A stretch of 64,000 nucleotides of DNA from Heterohyrax brucei (Eukaryota; Chordata; Mammalia; Hyracoidea; Procaviidae): assembly GCA_028571685.1 (NCBI GenBank), contig CM053154.1, forward strand, positions 3,245,001-3,309,000, in the 5' to 3' direction. This document shows positions 39,509 through 50,989 of this stretch, in pieces. Under the pieces are notes generated by a model, which made no database searches, was not told where the DNA came from, and saw only the letters and a program-made list of their open reading frames with translations. The translations under genes and the position numbers were made by a program. Position 1 is the first letter of the stretch; the number at the start of each line of letters is the position of its first letter.

Positions 39509-40005
39509 CTCTGCTCAAGCTCTTTGCTGCAGCCACTGGAAGGTCTCTTTTTCCACTGACCTTCTTTGCCAAGCACAAGGTTCTCCAGGGACTGATTCCT
39601 CCTGGTGACATGTCCAAAGTTTGTGAGATGCAGCCTCTTCATCCTTGCTTCTAAGGAGCATCCTGGCTGTACTTTTTCCAAGACAGATTTTTTTCATTCC
39701 TTTGGCAATCCACAGTATAATCAATATTCTTCCCCAGCACCCCAATTCAAAGGCATTAATTCTTCTTCCGTGTTCTTATTCGCTGTCCATGTCTTGCATG
39801 CGTATGAGGTGACTGGGAACACCACGCCTTGGGTCAGGTGCACCTTCGTCTTCAGAGTGACACATTTGCTTTGTCTTGCTAGCAGAGTTATCCAGTTCTT
39901 GATGACTTTGATCTTTTCTCCATTTATCATGCTGTTGCCTATGGGGCCGGTTGTGAGGACCTATGTTTTATGTTGAGATGTAACCCATATGAAGGCTGTG
40001 GTCTT

Positions 40006-40256
40006 TATTTTATTTTATTTATTTATTGTGATTGAGTGAAAGTGTACAATCCAGGATAAATTTGCATGCCCGCCGATGTGCAGCTCCTACTGCTCTCCTC
40101 CCTCGGTGGCAGCACACTCCTCTTTTCTGTTCTATACATGTCATATCCTCTTAATGATCTCCTGTCCCCTCCTCTCCACCCTCTCCACTCCCTAGTAAGA
40201 GGCCAGCAGGATGACATCCTACAGATGCACAGAACCATCAAGTGCACACAGGGTGT
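40006..40256 (-). mobile_element. Short 5'-truncated L1 with target-site duplication
   Basis: Flanked by the exact 14-bp duplication AAGGCTGTGGTCTT (39992-40005 and 40257-40270). A TATTTTATTTTATTTA tail at its left end marks its 3' end on the - strand, and the body matches the inverted L1 3' UTR at 18650-18860 (TTTGCATGCCC, GCAGCTCCT, TCTGTTCTATAC). Confidence 0.93.
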
Positions 40257-42240
40257 AAGGCTGTGGTCTTCTATCTTCTCCAGCAAAAGCTTCAAGTCAG
40301 CTTCCCTTTCAGCAAGGAGGGCGGTGTCATCTGCAAAACTCAGGCTGTTCACGGGCCTTCCTCCGTCCCTGATGCCCTGTTCCTTTTCACACAGTCCAGC
40401 TCCCAGGAATATTTGCTCAGCAGACAGGTTGGGTAAGTAAGGCTTCAGGGTGTAAAGTTGACACGCAGCTTTCCCAACTTTAAGCCATGCAATATTCATT
40501 CCCCTTTTCTGTTCAAACGACTGTCTCTTGATCCATGTACAGCTTTCTCTCGAGCACAGTTAAGTATTCTAGGAGTCCCATTTTAGCCAGTGCTATTCAT
40601 AGTTTCTCAGGGTCCACACAGTTGAATGCTCATGAAAACACAGGTAAACATCTTTCTGGTATTTTCTGCTTTCAGCCAGGATTCAGCTGACATCGGTGAC
40701 GATATCCTTGGTACTGCGTCCTCTTCTGAACCCACTTGGTATACTGTTATGGTCACCTTTGAGTGATCTTCAGCAAAATTTACTTGCGTATGTTATTATT
40801 TGATAATTTCTACATTTGGTTGGATAACTTTTCTTGGAAATTGGCATAAACATGGATGTCTTCCAGGCAGGTGGCCAGGCAGCTGTCTTCTACATTTCTT
40901 GGCATAGTGAGTGACCACTTCTAGAGCTGCATCTGTTTGTTGGAATATCTCACTTGGTGTTCCATCAGTTCCCGGAGCCTTGTTTCTCCCCAGCGCCTTC
41001 AGCGCAGCTTTGGCCTCTTCCTTCAGTACCATCAGTCCCTAATCCTGTGCTGCCTCCTTAAATGATGAATGTCAACCAGTTCTCTCAAGCATAGTAACAC
41101 TGCGTATTCCTTTCATCTTCTTTTGATGCCTTCTTCATCATTTAATAGTTTTCTCATAGAATCTTTCAGTATTGTGGAGGCTTGGATTTTCTTTCTTTTC
41201 CCCCTATTCTTTCAACTTGAGAAATACTGAACGTACTCTTCCCTTTTGGTTTTCTATCTCCAGGTCTTTGCACACATCATTGTAATACTTTATCTTGTCT
41301 TCTTGAGCCGCCCTTGGAAATTTTCTGTTTAGCTCTTTTACCTCACCATTTTTTTCTTTCACTTCAGCTGCTTGCTATTCAAAAACAAGTTGCAAAGTCT
41401 CTTCTGACATTCGTTTTCGTCTTTTCTTTCTTTTTGGTTTTTCCATGTATGATGCCCTTGATGTCATTTTGTAACTCATCTGGTCTTCAGTCACTGGTGC
41501 TCAGTACATCAAATCCATTCTTGAGATGGTCTGTATATTCAGGTGGCATATACTCAAGATTGTGCTTTGGCTCTGATGGTTTGTTCTAATTTTCTTCAGC
41601 ATCAACTTGATGCATATGAGCAACTGATGTTCTGCATCACTATCGATGTCCTAGGCATTAGTAAGCTGAAATGGACTGGTATTGACCGTTTTGATTTGAT
41701 GGTAATATGGTCTACCACGTCGGGAATGACAGCTTGAAGAGGAACGGTGTTGCATTCACATCAAGAAGAACATTTCAAGATCCATCTTGAGGTACCATGC
41801 TGTTCCTGATAGAAACTATCCATATGCCAAGGAAGACCAAACAGTAGAAATATTATTCAAGTTTTCTTGCCAACCACCAAGGTCAAAGATGAAGAAACTG
41901 GAGATTTTTACTAACTTCTGCAGTCTAAAATTGATCAAACATGCAATCAGGATACACTGATAGTTACTGGTGATTGGAGTGTGCAAACTGGAAACGAAGA
42001 AGGGTCGGCAGTTGGAAAAATATGGCCTTGGCAACAGCAATGATGCTGGAGGTCACAGGATGGAATTTTGCAAGATCATGACTTCATTGCAAGTATCTTT
42101 TTACAACAACATAAACGGTGGCTATACACGTGGCCCTCACCAGGTGGAATACGCAGGAATTGAATTGACTATTTCTACGGAAAGAGAGACGGTTAAGTCT
42201 CAATATCCTCATAACAAGCACAGGGGCTGGCTGCAGGGGC

Positions 42241-42370
42241 ACTCCCCAGAAATCCCACAGGACAGAGTAGAACTGCCCAGTAGGGATTGCGAGGAGTCAG
42301 CTGGTGGGCTCCTACTGCCGACCTATTGGTAAGCAGCCAAATGCTTAACAACGGCTCTACTGAGCCCCTT
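42241..42370 (-). repeat. AfroSINE fragment, inverted
   Basis: Complement of AGGACAGAGTAGAACTGCCC and TTGGTAAGCAGCCAAATGCT; lacks the terminal part. Confidence 0.75.
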
Positions 42371-43654
42371 GTCCTCTGCAGGGGCAGTAGGCAAGGCCCT
42401 CCCAGGCTGGCTTCTGCTCACTTCCTGATCTGTACTACATAGCTCCACACTCTTAAAGAAGCACAAGTTAGCCTTGCTGTTGGCTAACCCATCTCATTTC
42501 TTTCCGTCTTCGTAGGTGAGATCTTGTCAGGTGGCTCCCCCACAAGGGGGTACTGGCAGGGCTTTCTGAGAACCCTGCAGCTACCTCACACCCCTCCCCG
42601 TGCTCAGGGCTTTGGCCCTAGGCCCTGAAGGCCGTCTGTCCCCCACCCACTCACATCACCCCCTATGAGCATTTGTGGGGAGGACCCCGCACCTCAGCTC
42701 TCTGACAGTCCTGCCCAGGGACTCTCAGGCCCTTCCAGCACCTTGGGAGGACCTTGCATGTTATTTCCAAATAAATCAACAACTGAGTTGGAATAGACGG
42801 TGTGAGGCCCGCTTGCTGCTTCTGAAGACCGTGCCACATTGCATTAATAAAGAGAAACAGTGGGGATCTTGGCAAAAATAATAACAAAACAGCTCTGCTG
42901 GAGAGGAGGCACTGAAGACAGCAGCTCTCTGTGGGACCCGTGCCTGCTCTGGAGCTAATTCCTTCCTGAACCAAGCTTGATCTACTCTCAAAAAGAATTA
43001 AAACAGCTTGCATCTCCCCAGCACAAATGCTGGCGTGAATCTTGGAGGTGAACTCACACTGCTAGGGACTTCATGGGGAGGTCAAGTTGGCTGTCAGGTG
43101 TGGCCAGTGGTGGTCTTAGAGGACTATGCCTGCCCGCCTGCCGTGTGATTCCACAGGGACCTGCACGCTGCTGCGTGTCGATGTCGACGGGGCCGACAGC
43201 GCCAGCCTTGTGTGAAGAGCTGCTGCTGGGGCCACAGAGACGAGCGTCCACAACAGGCAGCAGGCCTCCCACCCCGGGGCCTTCTCGCTGCTCACTGGCC
43301 CTCGTGCTATGAGCCGTGGCCTGGGCAGGCCAACTGACCAGCCTACAGTGTGAGTCACCAGCACACACAACATCCCACAGCATCAAGGACAATGCTCAGG
43401 ACTGGTAGGTACCCTGGGCCTGGCACGTGGTCCCCAAAAGTCACTGGGTCTGTGGAAGCCTGGCTCGCTGCATGGGTCTCAGCAGTCTCCTACCAGCCCT
43501 CTTACAGCCTGCATCCCCTCTAGGCCTCCCTGCTCAAGGAGAAATAGACAGAAGCCACTGCCTGCTCCAGTCCAGCTTGGAGTACCTCTCTAACACCCAC
43601 TACAGCTTGGCTGAAAGGCACCCTTGGGGCAGTTGGTAGTCTCCAAAACCTGAA
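42371..43654. other. No recognisable feature
   Basis: Unique-looking sequence with several open frames on both strands and no family resemblance or splice-bounded exon I could defend. Confidence 0.4.
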
Positions 43655-43815
43655 AAAAGCAAATCCAGTCCCACTGAGTCAATTCTGACTCATGGCGACC
43701 CTGTAGGACAGAGAACTGCCCACAGAGTTTCCCAGGAGAGCCTGGTGGATCTGAACTGCTGACCTCAGGGTTGGCAGATGTAGCACTTAACCACTATGCC
43801 ACCAGGGTCTCCATG
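43655..43815 (-). repeat. AfroSINE, inverted
   Basis: Full-length copy: complement of CTCATGGCGACCCTGTAGGA, GATCTGAACTGCTGACCTCA and ACTTAACCACTATGCCACCA. Well preserved. Confidence 0.9.
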
Positions 43816-43889
43816 TAGTCTCAGGTGTCCCTAAGGTATTCAGGGCCTTTGTCATTTTCCTGGTTCTCTTCTTCTTCTCTGTAAAGTCA

Positions 43890-44095
43890 TGCTAGAATGG
43901 CAATGGTTAGGCACTCAAATACTCACTTTAAGTTTGGCAGTTCAAGCCTACCCAGAGGCACCTTGGGAGGAAGGCCCAGTGACCTCTTCTTGTAAGGCCA
44001 CAGCCTCAAAAACTCCACACAGCACAGCTCTGCCCTGACAAACAAGACGTTGCTGTGAGTTGGAATCAACTTGATGACAACCAATGACAGTGATC
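43890..44095 (+). repeat. AfroSINE, long variant
   Basis: Forward copy with the extra middle block (CTACCCAGAGGCACCTTGGG; CTCTTCTTGTAAGGCCACAG) and tail GTGAGTTGGAATCAACTTGA. Confidence 0.85.
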
Positions 44096-44635
44096 TCATC
44101 ACTGGAACATCAGCCCATAAAGACGCTGCGGACCCCCCGCGGGTCTGCCTGCTGTCGCCCTGGAAGGTTGGGCCCCTGAGCCTGAGGGCACGCAGAGCAC
44201 ACCGTGGCCACAGCAGTGGGCTTCCGCTGTTGTGAGGGTGGGGCAGCGTGGGGCAGCACTGCCTTCTGCGGGGTCGTCAGGGGTGAAGCTGACCCAGCAA
44301 TGATGAGCAAGAACAGCTGCCACTATACCCAGTGACGACGGACACTGCCAGGGTGACAATGCGCTGGACACTGGAGAGCAGGCTGCCGATACAGCTACAG
44401 CCACCACAGCCTACAGTGTCACTATGGGGTGCTTGGGAAGCGTGGAGGGCCCCGATGCGTCCTGCTCGATAACCTCCTTACCTTCATAGGGTGAGGAACT
44501 GAAAGATGTAGTTACTTTTAAGCTGATTTAATTTTTTCAGCATCCGTTTTTTGTAGTTTTTGACTATTTCTTAATTATATGTAAGCTCCTGGAAGTATTT
44601 GGCCTTCACGGAATTGGCTCCTATCTAACCGCCTT
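44096..44635. other. No recognisable feature
   Basis: GC-rich part (44100-44450), then an AT-rich patch with TTTTTTGTAGTTTTTGAC. No repeat family or exon identified. Confidence 0.4.
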
Positions 44636-44800
44636 CTGGAACCCCTGATGGCGTAGTGGTTAAGTGCTGCATCTGCTAACCCAAATGTTGGTGGTTCAGG
44701 TGCTCCTTTGAAACTCTGTGGGGCAGATCTCCTGTAGGGTCGCAATGAGCTGGAATGGACTTGCCGGCCCTCGGTTTGGTTTGGGTCTAAACCCCTTCCA
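44636..44800 (+). repeat. AfroSINE (first of a direct pair)
   Basis: TGGAACCCCTGATGGCGTAG to GAGCTGGAATGGACTTGCCG, with the middle box slightly shortened. Confidence 0.85.
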
Positions 44801-44867
44801 GAGCAGGTGCTCCCTGGTCGCACTGGCTGCACTCACACTCACACTGCTAACAAATGGGGAGCAGTTC

Positions 44868-45022
44868 TGGTGGCGCAGTGGTTAAGAGCTCCGCCACAAA
44901 CCAAAATGTTGGCAGCTCAAATCTGCTATCCACTCTTGGAAACCCTTTGGTGCAGCTCTGCTCTGTCCTATGGGTCACCATAAGTCAGAACTGATTCGAC
45001 CATAACAGGTTTTTGGCTTTGG
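44868..45022 (+). repeat. AfroSINE (second of a direct pair)
   Basis: TTCTGGTGGCGCAGTGGTTA to TAAGTCAGAACTGATTCGAC, about 70 bp after the previous copy in the same direction. Confidence 0.87.
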
Positions 45023-45254
45023 GAGCCATCACTGTTGTGGCATTTGAAAAATACATCATGTAACAATGACATGGTCACTTCTGGTAGGAAGAGCACTGCC
45101 AGGGGTCAAACCTATAGCCAGCTGCACCTCACTTATGTCATCAGAGAGGAAGTGACGACTTTTGAAAATGAAACAGAAATATCCTCAGGGAAGTACATGA
45201 TTTTAAGTTTCATACTCAACGTGAGGCCTTATCGAAAGGTTTTGCATTGTGCTG

Positions 45255-45425
45255 CATCAGTTCCTGCTCGTAGCTACCCTGGGTGACAGAGGGGGACCGC
45301 CCCCCAGGGTTTCCTTGGCTGTAACGGTAACAGCAGCAGATTGCTGGGTCTTCCTCCCCCGGGTTCATCAGCCTGTTGTGCAGTCAGTAGCTGAGCACTT
45401 AAGCGCTGCACCAGCGAGGCTCCTT
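45255..45425 (-). repeat. AfroSINE, inverted, diverged
   Basis: Complement of GAGCACTTAAGCGCTGCACC at the head; the tail is degraded (CTCGTAGCTACCCTGGGTGA). Confidence 0.7.
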
Positions 45426-45434
45426 TATGCTGCA

Positions 45435-45592
45435 CTGACCCACTGCCGTCGAGCCAAGTCTGACTCATAATGGCGCTATAGAACAGAGTAGAATGGCACC
45501 ATGGAGTTTCTGAGGAGTGCCTGGCGAATTCTAACTGTCAACCTCTTGGTTAGCAGATGTAGCACTCAACCACTACACCAGTAGAGTTTCCT
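45435..45592 (-). repeat. AfroSINE, inverted
   Basis: Complement of CTGCCGTCGAGCCAAGTCTG, TTGGTTAGCAGATGTAGCAC and ACTCAACCACTACACCAGTA. Ten bases from the previous inverted copy. Confidence 0.87.
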
Positions 45593-45594
45593 TA

Positions 45595-47215
45595 TGTTGC
45601 ATTATTACATGCTAAATAAACACCAGGTTTTCATCATAGAATTCTTCAAATACATATGAAAGAGGCCGAATGGTACAGCGAGGCTCCATGCACTTCTAAT
45701 CCAGCTTCAACAGCCATTAACATTCTTCCACTCTCCCAGTTATTAGCTTTTTGAGGTTAAATTTACTTACTTTGAAACACACAAATCCAAACAGCATATG
45801 CTTAACCAATAATACATTCACTTAAACTACATCTCTATCAACATATAGGTTTTCCATCACCCAGGACAAGTTTGAAACTTTTTCTCAGTTAGTTTTTCCC
45901 CACAGACTGATTCTGACTTTTCTAGAAACTCATAGAAGTGAAACAACAGTTAGACTTACATGTGTCTGGTTTCTTTTGCTCAGCATAGAATCCATGAGAT
46001 TTGACCACATGGCAGCACGTATCAGTAATTAACTTATTCTTATTGCTGAGTGGATTAGAAATATTATTTTAGTATTCCCATGTATGAGCATTCCACAAAC
46101 TGTTGCTCTGTACTTCTGATGGGATAACAATTTTTTGTTGTCCCATACATATATATACAGCTGCTGAAGTCTTTGAGGTCTGCTTTTTTCCAAGGGTGTT
46201 TTGATTTCTGTAGGTTCTTTGCATGTCCACTGGCATTTTAAAATCCTTTAAATTCTTGTAAAAGCCAGCTGAGATTAAAATTAAATTGTTTTGTAATTTC
46301 AGATCAAACTGAGGGGCTTTGACATCTTAACAATTATTAATTTTGCTATCCATGAACATGGTATACCTCTCCACTTATTGAAGTCTTTTTTTATTTCTGT
46401 AAGAAATATTTACTAGAACTCAGTATGGAAATCTCTATCATTCATTAAATCTTTTCCTAAAGATTTTACGCTTTTGTGTAAATAGTTCTGCTATGAAATT
46501 TTCCAATCATTTTCACTTGTTTGCTGCTAGTACATATAAGTATTTTTTTTTTATGTTGGCCTTGTATCTTATAACCTTTTTAAATTTGCTTTATATGTTC
46601 CATTCTTTTTTCTTGTTGCTTCATTAGGATCTTCTGTGTCAACAGCCATGTTATCTGAAAATAAGAGACAGTCTAGTATTTCCCTTCTTCTTCTTTATGA
46701 CTTTGATTTGTTTGACTTGTTTCACTGCACTAACCAGCATATCAGGCACAGTGTTGAACAGAAGTGGTGAGAGCAGACATCCCAGTATTTCTTATCTTAG
46801 GGGGACATTTCACTGTGTCGCCAACGAATGTGATGTTAGCTGCAGGCTTTTCATGGATGTTTTCTGTAAGACTGAGGAAGTTTCCTTCTGTTCTTAGTTT
46901 GCCGAGAATTTGTACAATGTGTGTAAGTGTTCAATTTCATCAAATGCCTTTTCCACATCTGTTGAGATGGTTTTTCTCTTTTATTCTGTTAATATGGTAA
47001 ATTATATTGTTCGATTTTTCAAGTTCTAAACCAATCACATGTTCTTGGGATAAACCCATTTGGTCATTGCTTGACATTCTTTGATATTCTTTGATAATAT
47101 TTTGTTAATGATGTTTGCATCTCTGTTCATGAAAGATACTAGTTTACAATTTTTTTCTTATAATGTCTTTGTTAGGTTTTGATATCAGTCTTGTTAAAGC
47201 AATATTTCAGATCTT
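45595..47215 (-). mobile_element. Old L1 fragments, inverted (3' UTR and ORF2)
   Basis: 45595-46120 resembles an inverted L1 3' UTR/ORF2 end (TTTGCTCAGCATAGAATCC; GCTGAGTGGATTAGAAATAT). 46600-47215 matches inverted L1 reverse-transcriptase sequence (GTGTTGAACAGAAGTGGTGA, TCATCAAATGCCTTTTCC, TTCTTGGGATAAACCCA). Many stops; ancient. Confidence 0.75.
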
Positions 47216-48439
47216 ATTTAAATTTTTACTACACGTGACTTCAATGTAGATATAGACAAGAGAAAAGGAGATCACGTCTTCGTATTACTAGAATGGCAAT
47301 ATATTCTTGCCAGTGGGGAAGTTACTTTGGTGTAAAGGACATAAGAGAAGAATAAAGCTGAACAAAGAGGAGCAGCGGGAGCAAGAAGCTCAGAGCTGAC
47401 AAAATGCTGCTGACAGTTTTGGGGATCATCACTCCCCCATCTGTGATGCATGCCTGATCTCTAATTTAACCGTCTCCTCAAAAGTTTTCCTCCAAATGGG
47501 TTTTTAAGCATAACCAGTTTTCTAACTACAATGGAAGTCTTCGGGAATTTCTTTTTTTTTTAAACAATTAAATCTAGAAATGTGCTGAAATGGAGACATA
47601 TCAAACACTGTGTCTGAAATGTCATTTTAGAAGTGACTGCAACAGAATGACCAAATTTAGTGCAACCTGCTTCAGTGACAGGTCTTCTCCATAGACACAT
47701 ATCGGGGACCTACTTGTGCATGAGTGTGGGGCCAGTGGTTAGGGTCAGAGTGCAGAACCAGAGACACAGACCTGCTGCTGTGAAGCCTGACGTCCAGCAG
47801 AGGGGCTGGACCTGAGTCTTTGATGAAGGAGAGACTTGACCTTGCATGGGGCTGGGTGTGCAGGTGTGGATGGAACGGTGAGGATGAAACTGGGATGTAG
47901 AGCAGAGCAGTGTTTGTAGCTCAGAGACAGGGGAGAGGGAGAGATGGTGGGTGGGCAAGGCAGTGGGTGACAGCAGAGTCCATCAAAGACATCCATGGGC
48001 AGGAGATGGTCTCAGGAACCCACCCATGTTCTGTACTGGGTTCTTCTGCACCACGTTCTTCCTCCTGTGGGTTCTTCCGAGGGCTGTGGTCTGCCCACAC
48101 CCTTGACACCATCGGGTCACTTCCTCCTCCACCCTGATGGTGTCCTTCTGTGTCTGACAGAGTAGGCGAACTCAATGCTCTGGTCCAGATTTTGAGTATG
48201 ACAAATCACCAGGTCATTTTCACCAAATACTACGAGTCTCCTATCAGGCTGAGCAGGTCGGCGCTGGCAGATCACACCCTCGGACGGAAGATGGAAAACA
48301 CATTCATTCTAGAGGTCAATAGCGTCTTTGGAGACAGATTTAGCCATCCATCCATCCATCCTAAATGTTCTATTTCCAAATCTGAATCAGACTATAGACT
48401 TGTCAGATATTGGATTACAAGGAACTTTCGTATCAGACC
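47216..48439. other. No gene supported
   Basis: Unassigned sequence. A frame at 48150-48575 opens with GTG rather than ATG and shows no family resemblance; its 3' part overlaps an old repeat. A CATC tetranucleotide run of three to four units lies at 48347. Confidence 0.4.
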
Positions 48440-48620
48440 AAAAGCCCACTCCCTACACTGTCCTCATAGCACTTACTGTACTTTGAGGTTATGTGACCAG
48501 TTGTCTTTGTCCCCGCTAGAATGCAGACACCTTTGGACAGGCACTTCATCTGTCCCACTCTTGGTTATACCCTAAGAGCTCCAAACAAGGCTGGCTTCCA
48601 AGAGGTACTCACTCATTTTC
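48440..48620 (+). repeat. Possible L2/MIR-type fragment
   Basis: CACTTACTGTACTTTGAGGT, TCCCCGCTAGAATGCAGACA and a closing GAGGTACTCACTCATTTTC resemble the 3' region of ancient mammalian L2-type elements in order, but similarity is weak. Confidence 0.4.
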
Positions 48621-48879
48621 TGGAGGGAAAAACAAAAAAATCAATTCACTGATGCACAAGACAGCAAATGCTGAATTTTACTGACCCAGGGTCCTTTTGG
48701 AAGTGCCCAGTTCAGTTTTGGGGGGACAGCTCTGTGATATGGCTGAAATCTTGAGAACCTTATCAAAAGTCCTGATTCAATCTCCTCCTGTTATTAGAGT
48801 CTATGGGTCTGGGCAAATTTGAAATGTGAGCCTCAGTTTCCCTGCTGTAAAAGACATGGAACAGCCCTTGCCTTAAGGG

Positions 48880-49378
48880 ACCTCTGGGGGATTCTCTTAG
48901 TTATTCAGAGCTCCCATAACAGAAACATCACCGTGGATGGTTTTGACCAGCAGAAATTGATCTTCCTGAGGAGGCTGAAGTCTGGATTCAGGGCACAGGC
49001 TCCAGGAGAAGACTTGCTGCCTGTTGGCTCTGGAGAAAGGTCACTGCCGTCAAGATTTCCACGGGTCTAGGGGCTTCTCAGTGCAAAGACGCCCGGTCCA
49101 GCAGATGTGCTTTGCTTCTGGTACTACTTTATCTGTGGTTTGGGTCTCTCTCCTTTTGTTCACTCCTGTCTTTTATAACTGAAAAGAGACCGACTCAAGA
49201 TATAACCTCATCTTGTAGAGTGACCCCGCCTCGCTAACACCGCAGAGTAGGATTCTCAGTATATAGCAAAATCACGTCAGAGGACAAAACGGCAGACAAT
49301 CACACAGTCCTGGGAACTACGGCCCAGCCAAGTGGACACACAATTTTGGAGGATACAATTCAATCCGTAACATGGATT
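48880..49378 (-). mobile_element. MaLR-like solo LTR, inverted
   Basis: On the - strand it begins like the copy at 30049 (complement of GGAGGATACAATTCAATCCG) and holds the shared order: GTTGTGATTGTCTGCC-type, CTCAAGATATAACCTCATCT in complement, and TCTGGTACTACTTTATCTG. Ends near GAGCTCCCATAACAGAAAC. Confidence 0.6.
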
Positions 49379-49890
49379 GACAGTGAAAACGTGTCTCAAA
49401 GAGTTGGTGAAGTTCTGTGCCAGTGAGAGGTGGCAGTCATATTCTAAAAGAAAGAGAAAGTGCCCAGTATGCCCATGAAGGCTACGGGGTCTGTCCAAGA
49501 ACTCCCGGTCCACCTAGACAGTGGTTTGCTAGGGGTCAGATTGGTTTTTTTTTGACTATTCAGGGAATTTTTTTTTTTCATTTGAAACTTATTACAAATG
49601 GGTTGAAATGACATTTTTAAAGTTTAGCTCAACAATATAAGCTATGTAGGAGAGAAAAACAAGTATTTTTCTTTTGGAGTACCAGTTTATTTATATCATA
49701 ACTTACTCCTGAGAAGATGTACATTAACTCTGTCAAGAGGCAAGTCTGAAGTCCACCTGGAGGTGGATACGCGTCCCACTGACAACGCGCCGGGACACGG
49801 CCCCCGGTGAGCCCGTGTTCCAGTGCAGAGTGTGTCTCCCTGCTTCTGACACACTTCTGTGATAGGCGCAGTCGTGTGGGCTCATCGAAG
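49379..49890. other. No recognisable feature
   Basis: Contains oligo-T/A stretches (49543-49580) of the sort left by old retroposons, but I cannot assign a family. Confidence 0.35.
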
Positions 49891-49904
49891 ATGGAAGACG
49901 GCTG

Positions 49905-50060
49905 ATGGAGGAGAGATGTTCAGTGTAAATATTTAGTGCGGGGGCTGGCAGCTTTTAAATTTGCATCTTGATCTAAATGTGTCTGCTGACTTCCCATCTG
50001 CTAATATTTTCCCATCTGCTAAATACCTGCTATCAGGGGAGGCAAAGCCTTTGTCATTTC
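49905..50060. promoter_or_regulatory. Candidate non-coding element with doubled E-box
   Basis: AT-rich, repeat-free. The 14-bp direct repeat TTCCCATCTGCTAA occurs at 49991 and 50009 (18-bp period), each containing CATCTG, an E-box of the proneural bHLH type. Regulatory function is inferred. Confidence 0.35.
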
Positions 50061-50989
50061 CCCAGTGCGTAACCTCCGGGTCCCCTTCACGTGGACCTGC
50101 TAGTAGCACCACTGCTGTGGTCCCCTGCACACACATTGATGCAGGGACATGGGCTCCGAGCACGGGTAAGAGCCCAGAGTCAGATGTGCCATCACAGAGG
50201 GCCGGGAGCCCAGAGCTCACCTTCCCGTACGGACACCCTGGGTGCCCTCCCGCCTCCACGGAGCTAGAGATCCCAGAAGCAGTAGCCTTCCTGGGACACC
50301 AGGTCAGCATCGAGCAGTGCATCGTCATCTGTTTCCCACACACCCACTGCGGTCCACAATCCCAGAAGGCAAGAACATCAGGTAACTTAAAATCCACAAC
50401 TTCAGATCAGAAGGACCCACGGCGGCTGATGGGCACAGAATCGAGGAACAGGAGTTGCTGGCAGGAAGCCAGAAGGAAGCCATCTCTAGGCCAGGCGCCA
50501 TCACCTCTGTGGTTCTTCATGCGGAACCTGCCCTGAGGTCCCATCCAGGACTGGCAGACTTGGAGTCTCGCTGGGCACACAGGACAGCACAGGAGTATCA
50601 CCCCACAGCACTCTGCCTACCACCCAGTCCTGTGGCATCTTCTATATAAGAACCGAAGGTTCTGGAGACGTGATGTCCCCGCACCGTAGGGCTACACGCA
50701 TGTACACACGGCGTCTCCAAATGAGGTGGTGCACACGAGTGCTTCTCAGCCCTCTTCCATTACTTCCTCCGAGATAAGCTCCACCAGTTCAAACCCGAAC
50801 AAGAGTTAAGAGGGCCACGCTGCACCCCTGGAGGGTCTAAGAAGTGGCAGCTTGGGGATGCAGCTCTTATATTGTCTGCCTTTGGGGACACCAGGTCTGG
50901 AGTGTCCAGACAGAGCCCTGACAGACACCAGGCACAAAAGCTGAGGACCCAAAGAGTGAGAGATACATCCTCTGCTCAAAACCTAGTCC
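50061..50989. other. No recognisable feature
   Basis: A long open frame at 49961-50536 overlaps another on the opposite strand; neither has an ATG start with a family match. Confidence 0.35.

Larger units (their letters stand above)
39230..42240 (-). mobile_element. RTE LINE with inverted 5' segment (twin-priming structure)
   Basis: 39230-41637 is RTE in reverse: 3' tail, C-terminal part, reverse transcriptase with an intact FADDTALLAE box (about 40310-40340, - strand), and linker. 41640-42237 is RTE endonuclease-region sequence in forward orientation (TCGATGTCCTAGGCATTAGT through GCACAGGGGCTGGCTGCAG). The two segments abut in the parent element's order, so one element inserted with its 5' part inverted. 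An L1 (40006-40256) and a tandem triplication (39333-39508) lie inside. Frames are broken. Confidence 0.85.

Noticed and set aside
48150-48575. 141-codon frame
   Set aside because: Starts at GTG, has no family resemblance, and its 3' part overlaps an old repeat-like segment.
49961-50536. 191-codon + strand frame
   Set aside because: Mirrored by a 154-codon frame on the other strand, no recognised domain, and the sequence is GC-rich by composition.
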